Shown piece after piece: positions 1 through 11,900 of a stretch of 64,000 nucleotides of DNA (position 1 is the first letter of the stretch; each line of letters begins with the position of its first letter). The notes under the pieces are model-generated. The model had not been told where the DNA came from. It was given only the letters and a program-made list of their open reading frames with translations, and ran no database searches. A program made the translations under genes and the position numbers. Source of the stretch: Owenia fusiformis (lineage: Eukaryota; Annelida; Polychaeta; Sabellida; Oweniidae); the NCBI GenBank assembly GCA_903813345.2, contig CAIIXF020000005.1:17487375-17551374 (forward strand), in the 5' to 3' direction.

Positions 1-157
1 TAAATTTAAATGAGTTGGTCTTAAAATAGTAGGTTGATCCGGTAGCCGACAGCCGAAAGTTGCATTTGCGAATACAAGTTAAGGTTTTTATAACTAATAT
101 GGGTCATGTCTACGGCTACCTTTTTTAAATAGAAATAGGAATTAAACAGTCGCTTAC

Positions 158-2754
158 CTTGGCCATGATCCTGTCAAGCTCCGTCTCACCCTTTAACCTT
201 TTAGCTAGTTTTGTGACTGGAATATTAAGCTGTTGAATCTCATAATTATTGGTTCTATCAGTGGCTTTATCAATCCGAATCAGTTCTTCAACCATCTGAT
301 TTGACATCCTTTCTTTGTGATTCAACTCTTCATCTTTTAGTTTCTGTTCTTCTTGTATTGTCAGTGGCTTTGGTGGCTTAGTTCCAAGTGTCGGGTGAAC
401 AGTCTTTAGTTGTTTAAGGAGGGAACACGAGCCCGATTTTATGATGTAAATCCATGGTGTATCACGTGTATCTTTACAAATAATTGTTTTGCGTTTGAAA
501 AACACAAACATTGACTTTTGGGGATATTTCGGGAGAATGTCAAGAGGCCATCCATTTAGGCATGGTATGGTTTTGAAAAAGGGGTCATCTGTTGCAGCTT
601 TAAGGCCCCCGCTCATGAATATATTTATAAAGTCTTTAGCTGCTATTGCCATAAGTTCAATTTGCTGCTTTGATATAACAGTTGATTCTCTTTTTGTAGA
701 GTTCACAATAGCTGCTTCGCCAAAGCTGTCACCTCTATTAAGGAAATGCAATGTTTTAGCTTGATCTTTTTTCTTATCCATTGCACTTACCATTGCTGAC
801 CCTGACAGTACAAAGTAGAACCCCATAGCTGTATGGCCCTCTCTGACAATCACCCGTTTGGCAGAGTATGACTCGTACCATGCACATTCTGCTATTTTAC
901 TTTGTATTGCCTTCGGGTATTCAACTATAGATTTATAATTTTGAAGGGCAATTTGGATATATCTTATTTCATCTTCCGTTCTTGTGTATGATGGCTTCTT
1001 CAACAATCTTACTAACTCCGATGGGGCTCTTGATTCTTTGTCGGCCTTGAAGTCAGTCACATCAAACAAAAGACTTTTCTTAGCTTCAATTTCATCCGCC
1101 ATCATGCTAACTGCATCAACATAACGGAGAACATCTCTTTTCATCCGCTCGTGAAATTCAGTGCAAAGTCGGAGGAACTTCAACAAGAAGCGGGCAATCC
1201 TTTTGAATTTCAATCCAAGTTGGATCTGAAAGAGAAACACATCGACTATATATTTTTGAAAAGATAATAGAGTGAGTGCATCAATTTGCAATCAGTATTA
1301 TAATCATGTTAAAATATTGTTTAATAGTATGCCTTTTTCGTTTACCCCTAATATCATGTTCTATATATTTATTAGATTTATTGCAAATCAAGATTGTACA
1401 GTGAATAACAATATAGCACAAACCGTACCCTTCGTTTTCGCCTGGCCATTTCATGTTTTGTTTGAACAATTCCAACAAGCCCATCGCTTACACTTGCTTT
1501 TCTATCAATCCGTTTCTTGTTCATCGTCCCAAGAACATTGGCTAATCTAACTGAACTCCTTCGCCTTAATAGGTTTCCTTCCTGGTTGTTCGCATCTTGA
1601 GATTCTTTTGAACCCCTCCGTCGTGACATCATCGAGGTGATTGTATTGGCTGCTGTAACATGGCTAAACACTTCTTTGACACTCTTCCTTCGACCTCCTG
1701 TGGGATCTTTCCCTATAATACTCGACCGTCGTCCGATTGAATATCTGTGATCCTCACTACCTTGACTGCTCACAAGGCTAGAGCCACTTGTTCGCCTAAC
1801 GAGGCTATCTTTTCTACTTAGTCTACCTGTGAACGTTGACTCGGTAGATGAGGTACCAATTTCTTTTGAGACAGATTGCTGCCTACTCAATCGACCTTGT
1901 AATGTTGACTCGAATGACTGATTCATCATTGTATGTTGCTGGCTTATATTTGGCAATTTGGCACGTTTGTTCAATGATTCAAGATCGTCAGCACTGTTGA
2001 TTGTCTCTAAGGTAAGAACTTGAGCTTTTGTTTTGTTAACGGGGTCGAGTTTGCTTCGACCACCTTTCAACTGTGTTCTCATGATCATACGACTGTTTAA
2101 ACTTTGTTTTCGAAGTCCGGTAAAGTCCTCAATACCTCTGTCAATAATCTCTAATTCATCATTTGTAAGTTCCTTTTCAACAGCTGGGGCCTTTTTTGGT
2201 TTAATATCATATCCCATTTTATTGAGAGTAGTACGTATACTTGCTTTTCTATTTAAAAAAGGCAGTTCTGGTCGAAACACTGAATCCTCGCCGATTGACG
2301 TAATATCTGAATCAGATACGCTCCTCATACTAATACGTCTACTTCCAGCCAAGCTGGGCCTCCTATTGAACTTGGTGTTCATGGTTGAGTTGAATGATTT
2401 TGGTGCAGTAGGGGCATTAAGTGAAAAGTCTTCATGGAGAGTTTCGAGCTGGGATTCATCTGTATCAGTATCACCTTGGAGACAATCATTTCCAGACTGG
2501 TACTCCAAATTATTTGATTTTTTAACCTTTTTCAACATATTTGATCGTACTTTTAGACTCCCTCGTAACCTATCCAACATTCCTTCCGATTTCGATTTTG
2601 ATTTCCGTTTCCTTTTCTTCTTGTTGCTTGGATTGTCCGAGACATATTCCCCCACGTCGTTCTGAGAATTTCCTGTCTTAACTGAATGACCTATGTTCCA
2701 ATTGTTAGTCTCCTTTGAGCTTTTAATAGCACTTTGGTCAATTGCCTTCGCCAT
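158..2754 (-). CDS. CNBD2: CNBD2-like cyclic nucleotide-binding protein, copy A, 5' part only
   Basis: Two coding exons are visible: 1429-2754 (442 codons from the ATG at 2752-2754) and 158-1225 (356 codons). The intron has donor GTACGG and acceptor CTTTCAG, phase 0. Exon 2 ends at donor GTAAGC and the gene runs off the left edge, so the C-terminus is missing. Residues 1-442 are basic, Ser/Arg-rich and probably disordered, with a Lys/Arg patch near 45-56. Exon 2 carries a cyclic-nucleotide-binding fold at about residues 548-645, with the phosphate-binding-cassette signature FGE (610-612) and Arg621 in RESTV. A second conserved stretch follows (IYIIKSGSC). Order and spacing resemble vertebrate CNBD2, a sperm-associated cAMP-binding protein; I infer a similar ciliary or sperm role. 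The N-terminal tail is packed with PKA-type RRxS sites. The neighbour on the same strand is SLC28 copy A. The family call is confident; the exact orthology is less so. Confidence 0.82.
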
Positions 2755-5700
2755 GTTGATGGTTTGTTGATCTTACCCTTTCTTCGACACAGAGGGTTGT
2801 TGGATAAGATCTGATATTCGTTTGCAGTAAGAGGATTTGTTTCTGATCGTTTAAAGGCTTCGGTAATATTTCTATTGTTAAACATTGTAAAGTGACTAAT
2901 CATATTTAACAACTTTGAAAAGTACAATATTTTCTATAGTCGGTAATTCGTATTTATTAATCTTGGCTTATAGATTAATGGTTTATCAGATTAGTGCAAT
3001 TTGTATAGACTGGACTTATTCCAAGTTCGTACAAATTGTCGTTCAGTCAGCCATTGTTCCCTGTAACAGTGTCCCTTTGTTCGTAATTCATGGTTCGTTG
3101 ATACATAAGTTTCGTGTCGTTACCACTTGACTCCAAATAAATGTAATAAGGCAAATAAAATTCCTATATATCAACTTTGTAAAATCATATTCGTCCTTGG
3201 AGGATCTGGAAACGTCTGGAAAATACAAATATATTATATTTATTTATAAGATACTAAATAATTCAGTTTTCACGCGGTATTGTTTTTGATGCAACAGATT
3301 GCCCATTGTCAGTAATCCATTCAGATTCTTTTTATTATTTCCATTTGATGAGCATTTCCATAAATATCACATTTTTAAGATAATAGACATTTCAGTCATC
3401 ACTAGTTTTTATGAAACAAGAACAACATTCTTGATATCTAATTTTAGAACATTAAGAGAATCCCAAATTATGTCGAATGCATTTTGGAAACGATATTCAA
3501 AAAACCAAAATGCCACAAATAATATACATCCATCAAAAAGCAACTTGATATTACAGTCACGTATTCTATAAACAACAAAACCAACAAACAATATATATCC
3601 AACATACGCATCAAATAAGCAATTTATATCCAGCATTCTAATATGATACGTGACGTCACAATAACTAGAACAATTTATTTACCGGTCTATATTGGAGTAT
3701 GTATGACCGCTAAACTTCATAAATGCAAATAGTTGTGTTTCTTGTCTGTTTATCATATAAGAATCATAACGAAGACCTCGATTTTATGATATATGTCAAA
3801 TATATAACCTCAAATTTTATTTACTCTATCGCTCCGCGATTTCGGTCTTTTAACAATGAACAGAATAAAAGTTTCGGTCATATATTACGCCATAAATCAT
3901 AAAATCTCGGTCTTTATTCCTTAAATATATTTAACGAACAAACAAAATATATGCAAGACACATCAAGTTTCCAACAAACAATATATACATTAAACATATA
4001 TATTTAACAAACGACATAACAGCATAATCAACAAAAGATGTATATCTTACAAACAATATATCTAACAAACATATATATCCAAAAATAATAATACTTTTTA
4101 TTCAAAGAGTAAAAGAAACAACATAAAAGCATTTATCCAAACAAACAAGTTTAGAATTGCACCACAAAACATTATATGCCACAAGACGTTATAATATTAT
4201 AGTTCAACCACCCAAAATACTCGTATATATATCAAATTGGAATCTGTACTGACGAGTACAAAATTAAGCATATCTTAGTACTCCTGATTTTTCGACATAC
4301 GGTTGTACAAAGTGTCCTTGAAAATTAGTTATCAAACCCGTTAATAGTTCTTATAATCTAATTTCCTTACCTTTACTTATTTATGAGACATGTACACTTG
4401 CTGATTTCATGTATGACCGTCGGGAGGCTTAGTAACTAAAATAAAAGTAAAGTCTAATCGCTATAAATGAAATCAACATTGTCAATTATCTAAAGATACT
4501 AACAATAGAATATTGTCAACAATCTACTTGTAGGACATGTTTTATTATCATTTTATTTGTACACCCGGGATTAATTCTATAGACGAATGTGGTTTGTCTT
4601 TTTGTATTTATATAAGTGATTGATTGGAATCGTGAAATAACTTTTTCCCATATTTACAAAAGAGCGCCGTCTAAAATGCAGAGTCAAGTGATTTGATGAT
4701 AAATCGTAAAAAAGCCTATTTGATTGTTAAACATTATAAAACATGTAAAGTTAAAGCTACTATTCTGTTGATAGTTTCGAAACAATAAAAGTTCTTACTT
4801 TGAATACACAGTTTTCGAATGATTTTTATTGTAACAATTTATCGAATCCTTTAATCTCAGAGCGACAATAGTAGGAAGATTATATTTTATTTATTAGAAC
4901 AATATACTTACCATATAGATATTTCCTATTATGCAGCCATTGTACAACAATATGTAGCCCTACCCTGTGGATTTGGTAAGCGGTATTGAATAATTAATAA
5001 CTAAAAGTATTAATTTTGCTACACAACTGAGAACGAACGTTTTCTATTTCTATTTCTGATTTCTATTGATGGATAAATCCTCTTGAATCTTACAAAATCT
5101 TCATGTCTAACACCCTTAACCATTAGTTTCTTTTCTGTAAGTGCTTGAGAGACTGTTGTCGAAATAGCTAACGACGGACAATACGTATGAGAGTCCTGAG
5201 ACCTAAGTCATGTACTGTAAGTAACTCGTCCAGTCAACAGGGAAAACAAATTAAACAATTACAATGAATTGTTCTTTAAATGACATAGGAGCTATACCGG
5301 AAAAGTTGACAATATAACATTTAATATGTGATTATTTATCCATGGAATGTAATAAATACCAATTTCCGAGAGAGTAAATAGTTCCTACAATGTACCATTG
5401 GATGAAATTACAATATACTATTGATGATTTATTTGTAATCCGTGTCCAGATTGCAAATACTAATTTCATATTACGTATAGTTTACGGGGGGTAACAACTC
5501 CAAACACCAAACTAATTGTAACGTCTAGATTTATAACTTATTATGTCATGGGTAAACAAACATTTTATAGATCCACAAGTTCAATGAGTGTATATCAAAT
5601 GGTATCTTCATGGACTTTGTATGTACGATTATTATTATGAATGTATATAAATAAAAAATGTGTTTCTTGTGAATAATTTAAATTAATACACAATTCTTTT

Positions 5701-6099
5701 ATAATGATGGATTGTATACTGAAACAAAAAGTCAATATCAATTAACGTCTGTATCAGATCAAAGCCGTAGATCAACTGTGTTAATTCCTTTAGAAGCTAT
5801 CGCGTTGGAGATTTAGGTCTCTCTCCAGGTGAATGTCGCACACACCAAGCAGTTTATTTTACCAGGGGACAAGGGGAACAGTATGTAACAGTGACTACTG
5901 TGACCAATGTTTTGGCTAAACTCATACCAATTTTGACAAATAATTTACTTATATTCAATAACCCAATGTAAGATGTCAGAAAAGCAATGCAGGCCTTACT
6001 GTATCATCTTATCACGTTCCAATATCGCATACAATCAAGGAATCCTATTAATCACCATCACCAAGTATATTTTTTGTAACTGAATACTAAGTTCTAATA
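2755..6099. other. Intergenic region between CNBD2-like and SLC28 genes, copy A
   Basis: AT-rich sequence with no convincing coding exon. Just upstream of the CNBD2-like ATG, minus-strand 2776-2927 is an open frame ending in a good donor (GTAAGA). It is identical in copy B and may be 5'UTR or an alternative first exon. The rest aligns to copy B with small indels, except that B has a MITE inserted at the site corresponding to about 3497. Confidence 0.6.
5853..5858 (-). terminator. Candidate polyadenylation signal of SLC28 copy A
   Basis: AATAAA on the minus strand about 240 bases past the SLC28 stop codon. It is kept at the equivalent place in copy B. No cleavage site can be verified from sequence alone. 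Confidence 0.35.
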
Positions 6100-9000
6100 T
6101 CAGGCTGATATTGTTGTTGATTGGAGTATAGCTGTTCCATTGGCTGACCTTAATATGTCTATTGTCTCACCGTCTACGTATAAGAGACCTGAAAACAAAC
6201 ATTCCATTGTTGTAGTCTCAGTAAAATTGTGTTCAGTGGCATTATTAATGGATATTTATTACCTCTTGGGATGTGAGACTATAAAATGTATCTATGTACT
6301 GAAAAATCGATATAAAATATTTTGCAGAAATTGAAATATACAGTATGAAAAGACACCCCTCATGGCCTTCGATAAAAAAGATATTGCCGTAAATGGTGAG
6401 AAAATCGTACCAATTTTGTGATTTTTTTTGACTGTTTGCAAATGTTTCTGTTCTCTTTCCACTAGGTCATCTAGTTTTTTCTGATTTTGAACAAAGCAAA
6501 TACCTGCAATACAAGCTGTCATGAAACACGCAATATTTCCACTAATCATTGCGCGTAACATTTTTGAAGCCATTTCTGAGCGTCGCAGGGGAGCCATGGC
6601 ACCCAGCGCACCCAGATTGATCCCTATGGCAGCAACACTTCCAAACCCACACAATGCGTACGTCGCTATAACAACAGAGCGGGTCTGAAAGAAAAATTGG
6701 AGGATTAGAAAGTACATTGGTAGCATAAGAGAAAAACATTTTATTAAATAGATCAAGGTAAACACGTTGCATGACGAAATCTTCTAACGTTAGCACTTTG
6801 AATACTCTGGCATTATTTATTAATCAACAAATTAGGCGTTTAAGACCACAAGACTTTGACTTACATATATAACCTTGAGACCATGATTAAATTGTTTCAT
6901 CCCATAGTTAGGATAATTAGTTTCCGTTTGTAATTTAGTGCAAAAACATAAAAAAAATTAAACATGGAAAGGGTAATGTATGAATTTATTTACCGAAATT
7001 TCACCAGCGTCAACCAGGGGTTGAAGTCTACTATATGCTACGAATTCATTCAGAAAGATCTTTGTTCCTATAAGACTCCCCACCTTGCCTGCATCCTCCC
7101 ATTGTATGCCCATCATGAACGCAACTGGCATGAACACATAAGAACATATCCACTGCAAGTACATGTAATGTTTGTATTTACCAATGAACACATAAGAACA
7201 TATCCACTGCAAGTACATGTAATGTTTGTATTTACCAATGAACACATAAGAACATATCCACTGCAAGTACATGTAATGTTTGTATTTACCAATGAACACA
7301 TAAGAACATATCCACTGCAAGTACATGTAATGTTTGTATTTACCAATGAACACATAAGAACATATCCACTGCAAGTACATGTACTGTTTGTATTTACCAA
7401 TGAACACATAAGAACATATCCACTGCAAGTACATGTAATGTTTGTATTTACCAATGAACACATAAGAACATATCCACTGCAAGTACATGTAATGTTTGTA
7501 TTTACCAATGAACACATAAGAACATATCCACTGCAAGTACATGTACTGTTTGTATTTACCAATGAACACATAAGAACATATCCACTGCAAGTACATGTAA
7601 TGTTTGTATTTACCAATGAACACATAAGAACATATCCACTGCAAGTACATGTAATGTTTGTATTTACCAATGAACACATAAGAACATATCCACTGCAAGT
7701 ACATGTAATGTTTGTATTTACCAATGAACACATAAGAACATATCCACTGCAAGTACATGTACTGTTTGTATTTACCAATGAACACATAAGAACATATCCA
7801 CTGCAAGTACATGTACTGTTTGTATTTACCTATCAACACATATGAACATATTCATTGCAAGTACAAGTAATGTTTGTGAACACATAAGAACATGTCCACT
7901 GCAAGTACATGTAATGTTTGTATTTACCAATGAACACATAAGAACATATCCACTGCAAGTACATGTACTGTTTGTAGTTACCTATGAACACATAAGAACA
8001 TATCCACTGCAAGTACATGTAATGTTTGTATTTACCAATGAACACATAAGAACATATCCACTGCAAGTACATGTAATGTTTGTATTTACCAATGAACACA
8101 TAAGAACATATCCACTGCAAGTACATGTACTCTTGAATGTAATAACCTACCCTGCGCGCAGAGCTTAGTTATAAACCACCGAAGACGAATAGAAGCTCTC
8201 TTTTAAGAAGTGAAGTCGAACGAATACACGGGGTATGAATAACCACAAATCGACCTTAAGTATCTTAACTTCAGATTATAGATTTGATTTTTTATCAATA
8301 GTTCTGTAACGGTTTGTTTGTTGCTTGTTTGTTCGTTTGATTTAGTAATTGATTGTTTGTTTTTAGATTTTAAAAATAAATACAATATGTATTGAATAAC
8401 TTCAGTACCTCAAAGCTGACTTCCGGGTAACCAACTATCGAACCAAGGTAAGACAATGTTGCATTTAAGAATGCTAGTAATGATATGAAGGCTATGAGAT
8501 TCACCACAACGCCTGCAACAAGTTTAATGGCAGCTACTGCTCCATTACTCGCGGCTTCGAGAATATTCCTCTCGCTCCTGAAATGAAATAAGAGTACTAT
8601 AATAAATACTTGTGCAATAATTGTCAAAATAGATATTCTAATTGTCATTTATGCTTCATAGTTAACTGGACTCCATGTCTTAATATTTTAAATTATCTAT
8701 TTCACGAGATCAGATCGATAAACAGAGACCACTTAATTGAACTCAGGTTTGTTTGTCTTCTTAAAATGCTTCCTGAAGTTTCTGGTCATCTTCTTTGCTT
8801 ACCCTTTCTCTAGCTTTACATCATCTTGGGTAACAAGACAAGATTCCTCCGTCTCTGGAAAGTTAAGTTTGGCAATTGCAAGAGCTGCTGGGGCACTCAT
8901 AATCGCTGCCGATAGTACATGTTCTGCTGGGGCCTAAAATACATAAACACAATTTATGGAACGTGGAGCTAGTCAATAGCATATTCGTCCATTGCAAACA

Positions 9001-11743
9001 CAAAACTTCTTCCAATTCCTTAGATAGATATAACTGCCATTTTTGAACTTGCACATAGTTGAATTATTGAATTCTATCCAAAACATAGTTATTGAAAACT
9101 TTGTGAATATACACACCATTTTCAAATTCGATTGGAGAGTTGTCAGTTCGTTTGCTTAAGTTATGAATATTCAAGTAAAACCAGGTTTGCTTTTAAACAC
9201 AAAATAGCGTATTCGTATACCTTGAAATTGATGAAAGCTGCGACAACTGTTCCTGCAATGGTGGCGAATCCTCCTGTCAATACAGCGTGCAATTCAGACT
9301 CCGTTAATTTCATCAAGAATGGTCTCAGGATTACACTGGATTCAACCTGGATACAAAAACAAAGATAAAAAATAAAATAAAGTGAACATCGACGATAAAA
9401 TAAGTCACCCCTAGCATTATACACGGAACGACAGAGAAAATGAAAAGCACCAACGCTACTAGAACGAATTTGCAATGCACGAAATACAATATACGTAAGT
9501 GTTGTTCCATCTATACTGACCGTCCTTAATTACATGCTCCAGATATCATAACAATATACATATAAAAAATTATGATAAAATATTAATATAAATATATAAA
9601 AAATATAATACCAGAGTGATGAATTTGCACAGAAGTATGCATACCTGGCCTAAAAATATGTTTGCAGCAGCACTCAGGGATTCCACTCCTGTGGTTCCCA
9701 TGGTGACCTGCATCAACCATGCAATCTTAGAGATGATGATCTGCATCACACCAATGTAGTATAAGATGGAGATGACGGAACTGAAGTACACGATAACAGG
9801 GAGAATCTGAAAAGGTAAAACAAATCTAGACAATGGCTAATTAAGCGATGTGGATAATATACGTACCTATAAAGGGAGGCACTTCTGAATTAATGAATCC
9901 ATGAAACATTACAAGTCACACCAGCAATAATATACGATCTCATCCAGATGATAGCCAATTTAGCGATAAGGACGATATGTATGATAGTATGATATGTACC
10001 GAGGGGCACTACGGGGTCATTGAATTTCTGAAACATTCTTAATGATTCCGATTGTAAAAATATAATGCATCTACATAGTATCACATTAAAATCAACTATA
10101 AAAATAGCATAACAACGGTATAACAATCCTAAATTATGGCTGACTGGACTAGGACTTCATCCTAGGCTGACGACAATAACATTGAAATGTACAAATCGCC
10201 CAAATGTAAATAAATCATTATTGATGGTTTCTAATTTCACAAGTTTTTCACATACCATGTAAAGACAGAACGTTACAATGATTTCCAAAGAAAAAAACGT
10301 TGGTTTCATTTCTATAAACGTGTTCAATGTATTACAAAGGGATCACCCAAGGGATGTGATTGTAGGTATTAATTTCTCTTGTGCTGTCTTTCCATTTCCC
10401 GGCCAGAACTTTGTGTTTTATATATTTATACCTTGAATGCCACCGCATGGAGAAGATATTGAGGATCTCCGAAAACAAATTTGGAACCCTCATCTGTATA
10501 TGCTAGGAATGTTTCCACTTGACTTCCGATAAACTGGAAGGCTGTATATCCAACGGACCAACGAAGCACAAGTAGACCAAAGATGAATTGAAGAGCTAGC
10601 CCCCAAATCACTGGTCTCCAGTTTACCTGTAAAATGCAAACAATGTATGTATCAAGTATCATTTTATAGATTGTTTAACAACATAAATTAGGATAAATTC
10701 TGAAGAGGATGTTATGTCTATAACTAAGTACCACTGGTTAAATACAGTTCGAACAAAAGTTTAAGCACATGCATTTTACATAAACACAGAATAAACAATT
10801 GCTGAAACATTCAATAAAAACTGTACTTTTATGAGAAAGTAAGACTACAATGTCAATAGTAGGCTATGTATATAAAAACCTACTTTATGGGGACTTTTTG
10901 ATGTTATGAATAATAACATGACCCACAGAACGAGTCCCCCGGCAGAAATGAGTTTGTCTGGTTTCTCTAGCGAGTTTAACACCAGGAACACAATGAGACC
11001 AACAATTAGGCAAACGTACACGAGCCTGGAATAAGAAGAAATCATGAATATGTGAGTACTTGAAAAGTTGACTCTTATGGTAGTAGGGTACGGGAATCTG
11101 TCAAGTTATTATGCTGTCTGTTTCATTTGTTCGTATTATGTCGATCATGCCACAAGTTATGATGATTTCCAAGTGCTATTCCTTGTGAATGAGTATCATA
11201 ATATGGACCCATGATCTATAATTCTAAATCTTCTATTCAAAATTAGTCTTACCATTTCAAGCATGGCCATGCCTTGTCTATGTATATTCCTAATGGTACA
11301 CAGACCACCTCGTTTATCCTCTTTCCATGCCGATCTCTGATATAGCCATACACAAGACAAACAAGGACAAACACAGTGATTACAATCAAAGCAATGGCAC
11401 CAGAGGGACTGAGGTAGATGGCATAGCCAAGATACGCGCTGTACAACAGAATGAGTATCACAAGAACAATTCTTGAAATAAGCTTTACATTATCAGTCAT
11501 TAATCCTGTGATTGAGGTGTGTATTGTTGCGATTCCTCTTGTGCAACAGTTCCCGTCGTTATCACCTTCGTTTGTGTCTTTCGTGTCGGTTAAGTCTGAG
11601 TCAATTGCAATTGATTCCAAATCTTGTTTATGTGCTTTATTGGTGTCTTCGCTAGCATACTTAGATGCATAGTACACGTTATTTAGTTCAATTTGGTTTC
11701 CAGTGTCGTCCGCTTGGAAAGCTTTGTTATGTTTACCATCCAT
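6100..11743 (-). CDS. SLC28: Concentrative nucleoside transporter (SLC28/CNT family), copy A, complete
   Basis: Sodium-coupled nucleoside symporter of the plasma membrane. Ten coding exons on the minus strand: 11253-11743, 10884-11025, 10432-10626, 9645-9806, 9221-9346, 8803-8933, 8409-8577, 6994-7152, 6504-6684 and 6100-6188. All junctions are GT-AG and all phases close, giving 614 aa (human CNTs are about 650-690). The start is the first ATG (11743) after an in-frame stop, in good Kozak context. The N-terminus is cytosolic (1-90); membrane helices begin at about 92-111 and 116-134. The CNT signature [12 protein letters not shown] is at 501-512, with Glu508. Na+-site residues Asn325 and Thr359-Ile360 are kept. 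GQTE of other CNTs is GQVE here (329-332), and the Asn and Ser of the ALCGFAN region are Ser541 and Ala544, so substrate preference may differ. The tail has a possible N-glycosylation site at Asn602. Intron 7 contains the 54-bp minisatellite abutting exon 8. Confidence 0.93.
7134..8145 (-). repeat. 54-bp minisatellite overlapping the exon-8 splice acceptor, copy A
   Basis: About 19 head-to-tail units of 54 bp, the first 13 nearly perfect, then one degenerate shorter unit and five more. Read on the minus strand, each unit has a donor-like GTAAAT, then the acceptor ACTTGCAG, then the first bases of SLC28 exon 8 (TGGATATGTTCTTATGTG). The array starts inside exon 8 and extends into intron 7. The unit length is a multiple of three and the unit has no stop in several frames, which explains the long open frames on both strands. 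Variants alternate between ATGTAATG and ATGTACTG on the plus strand. Confidence 0.95.
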
Positions 11744-11888
11744 TTTATCTGTTGTCCTCTGTCCAGTCACCGTCCAGGTTGTTTAACTGTTGTTGTAGTA
11801 CGAAATAAAAAATTCTTAATGTTTGCTGTTCGTATTGAATGATCGCTGCTACTTTAAGATTGTCATGTGTTTCGAATTGAATTGACCC

Positions 11889-11900
11889 CCCTATATAATT
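11889..11900 (-). promoter_or_regulatory. Candidate TATA box of SLC28 copy A
   Basis: On the minus strand AATTATATAGG lies about 150 bases upstream of the ATG, which would place a transcription start near 11862. The matching region of copy B is just outside the window. No initiator could be confirmed. Confidence 0.35.

Noticed and set aside
2033-2665. Plus-strand 210-codon open frame, also at 53516-54148
   Set aside because: Antisense of CNBD2-like exon 1. The composition reflects the Ser/Arg-rich sense strand, and no domain is recognisable.
7113-7787. Minus-strand open frame of Cys-rich repeats ([18 protein letters not shown])
   Set aside because: Wrong frame relative to SLC28 exon 8. It is another frame of the same repeat, with no signal peptide or splice support.
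6964-7845. Long plus-strand open frame of 293 codons made of an 18-residue repeat ([18 protein letters not shown])
   Set aside because: It is the antisense reading of the 54-bp minisatellite. Openness follows from a stop-free unit divisible by three; there is no gene context on this strand.
7134-8145. CRISPR-like look of the regular 54-bp array
   Set aside because: There are no unique spacers; whole units are repeated, the unit carries exon sequence, and the host is an animal genome.
11744-11770. Upstream GTG start for SLC28 copy A, nine codons before the ATG
   Set aside because: Animal genes rarely start at GTG, an in-frame stop lies just upstream, and the ATG at 11743 has a good Kozak context.
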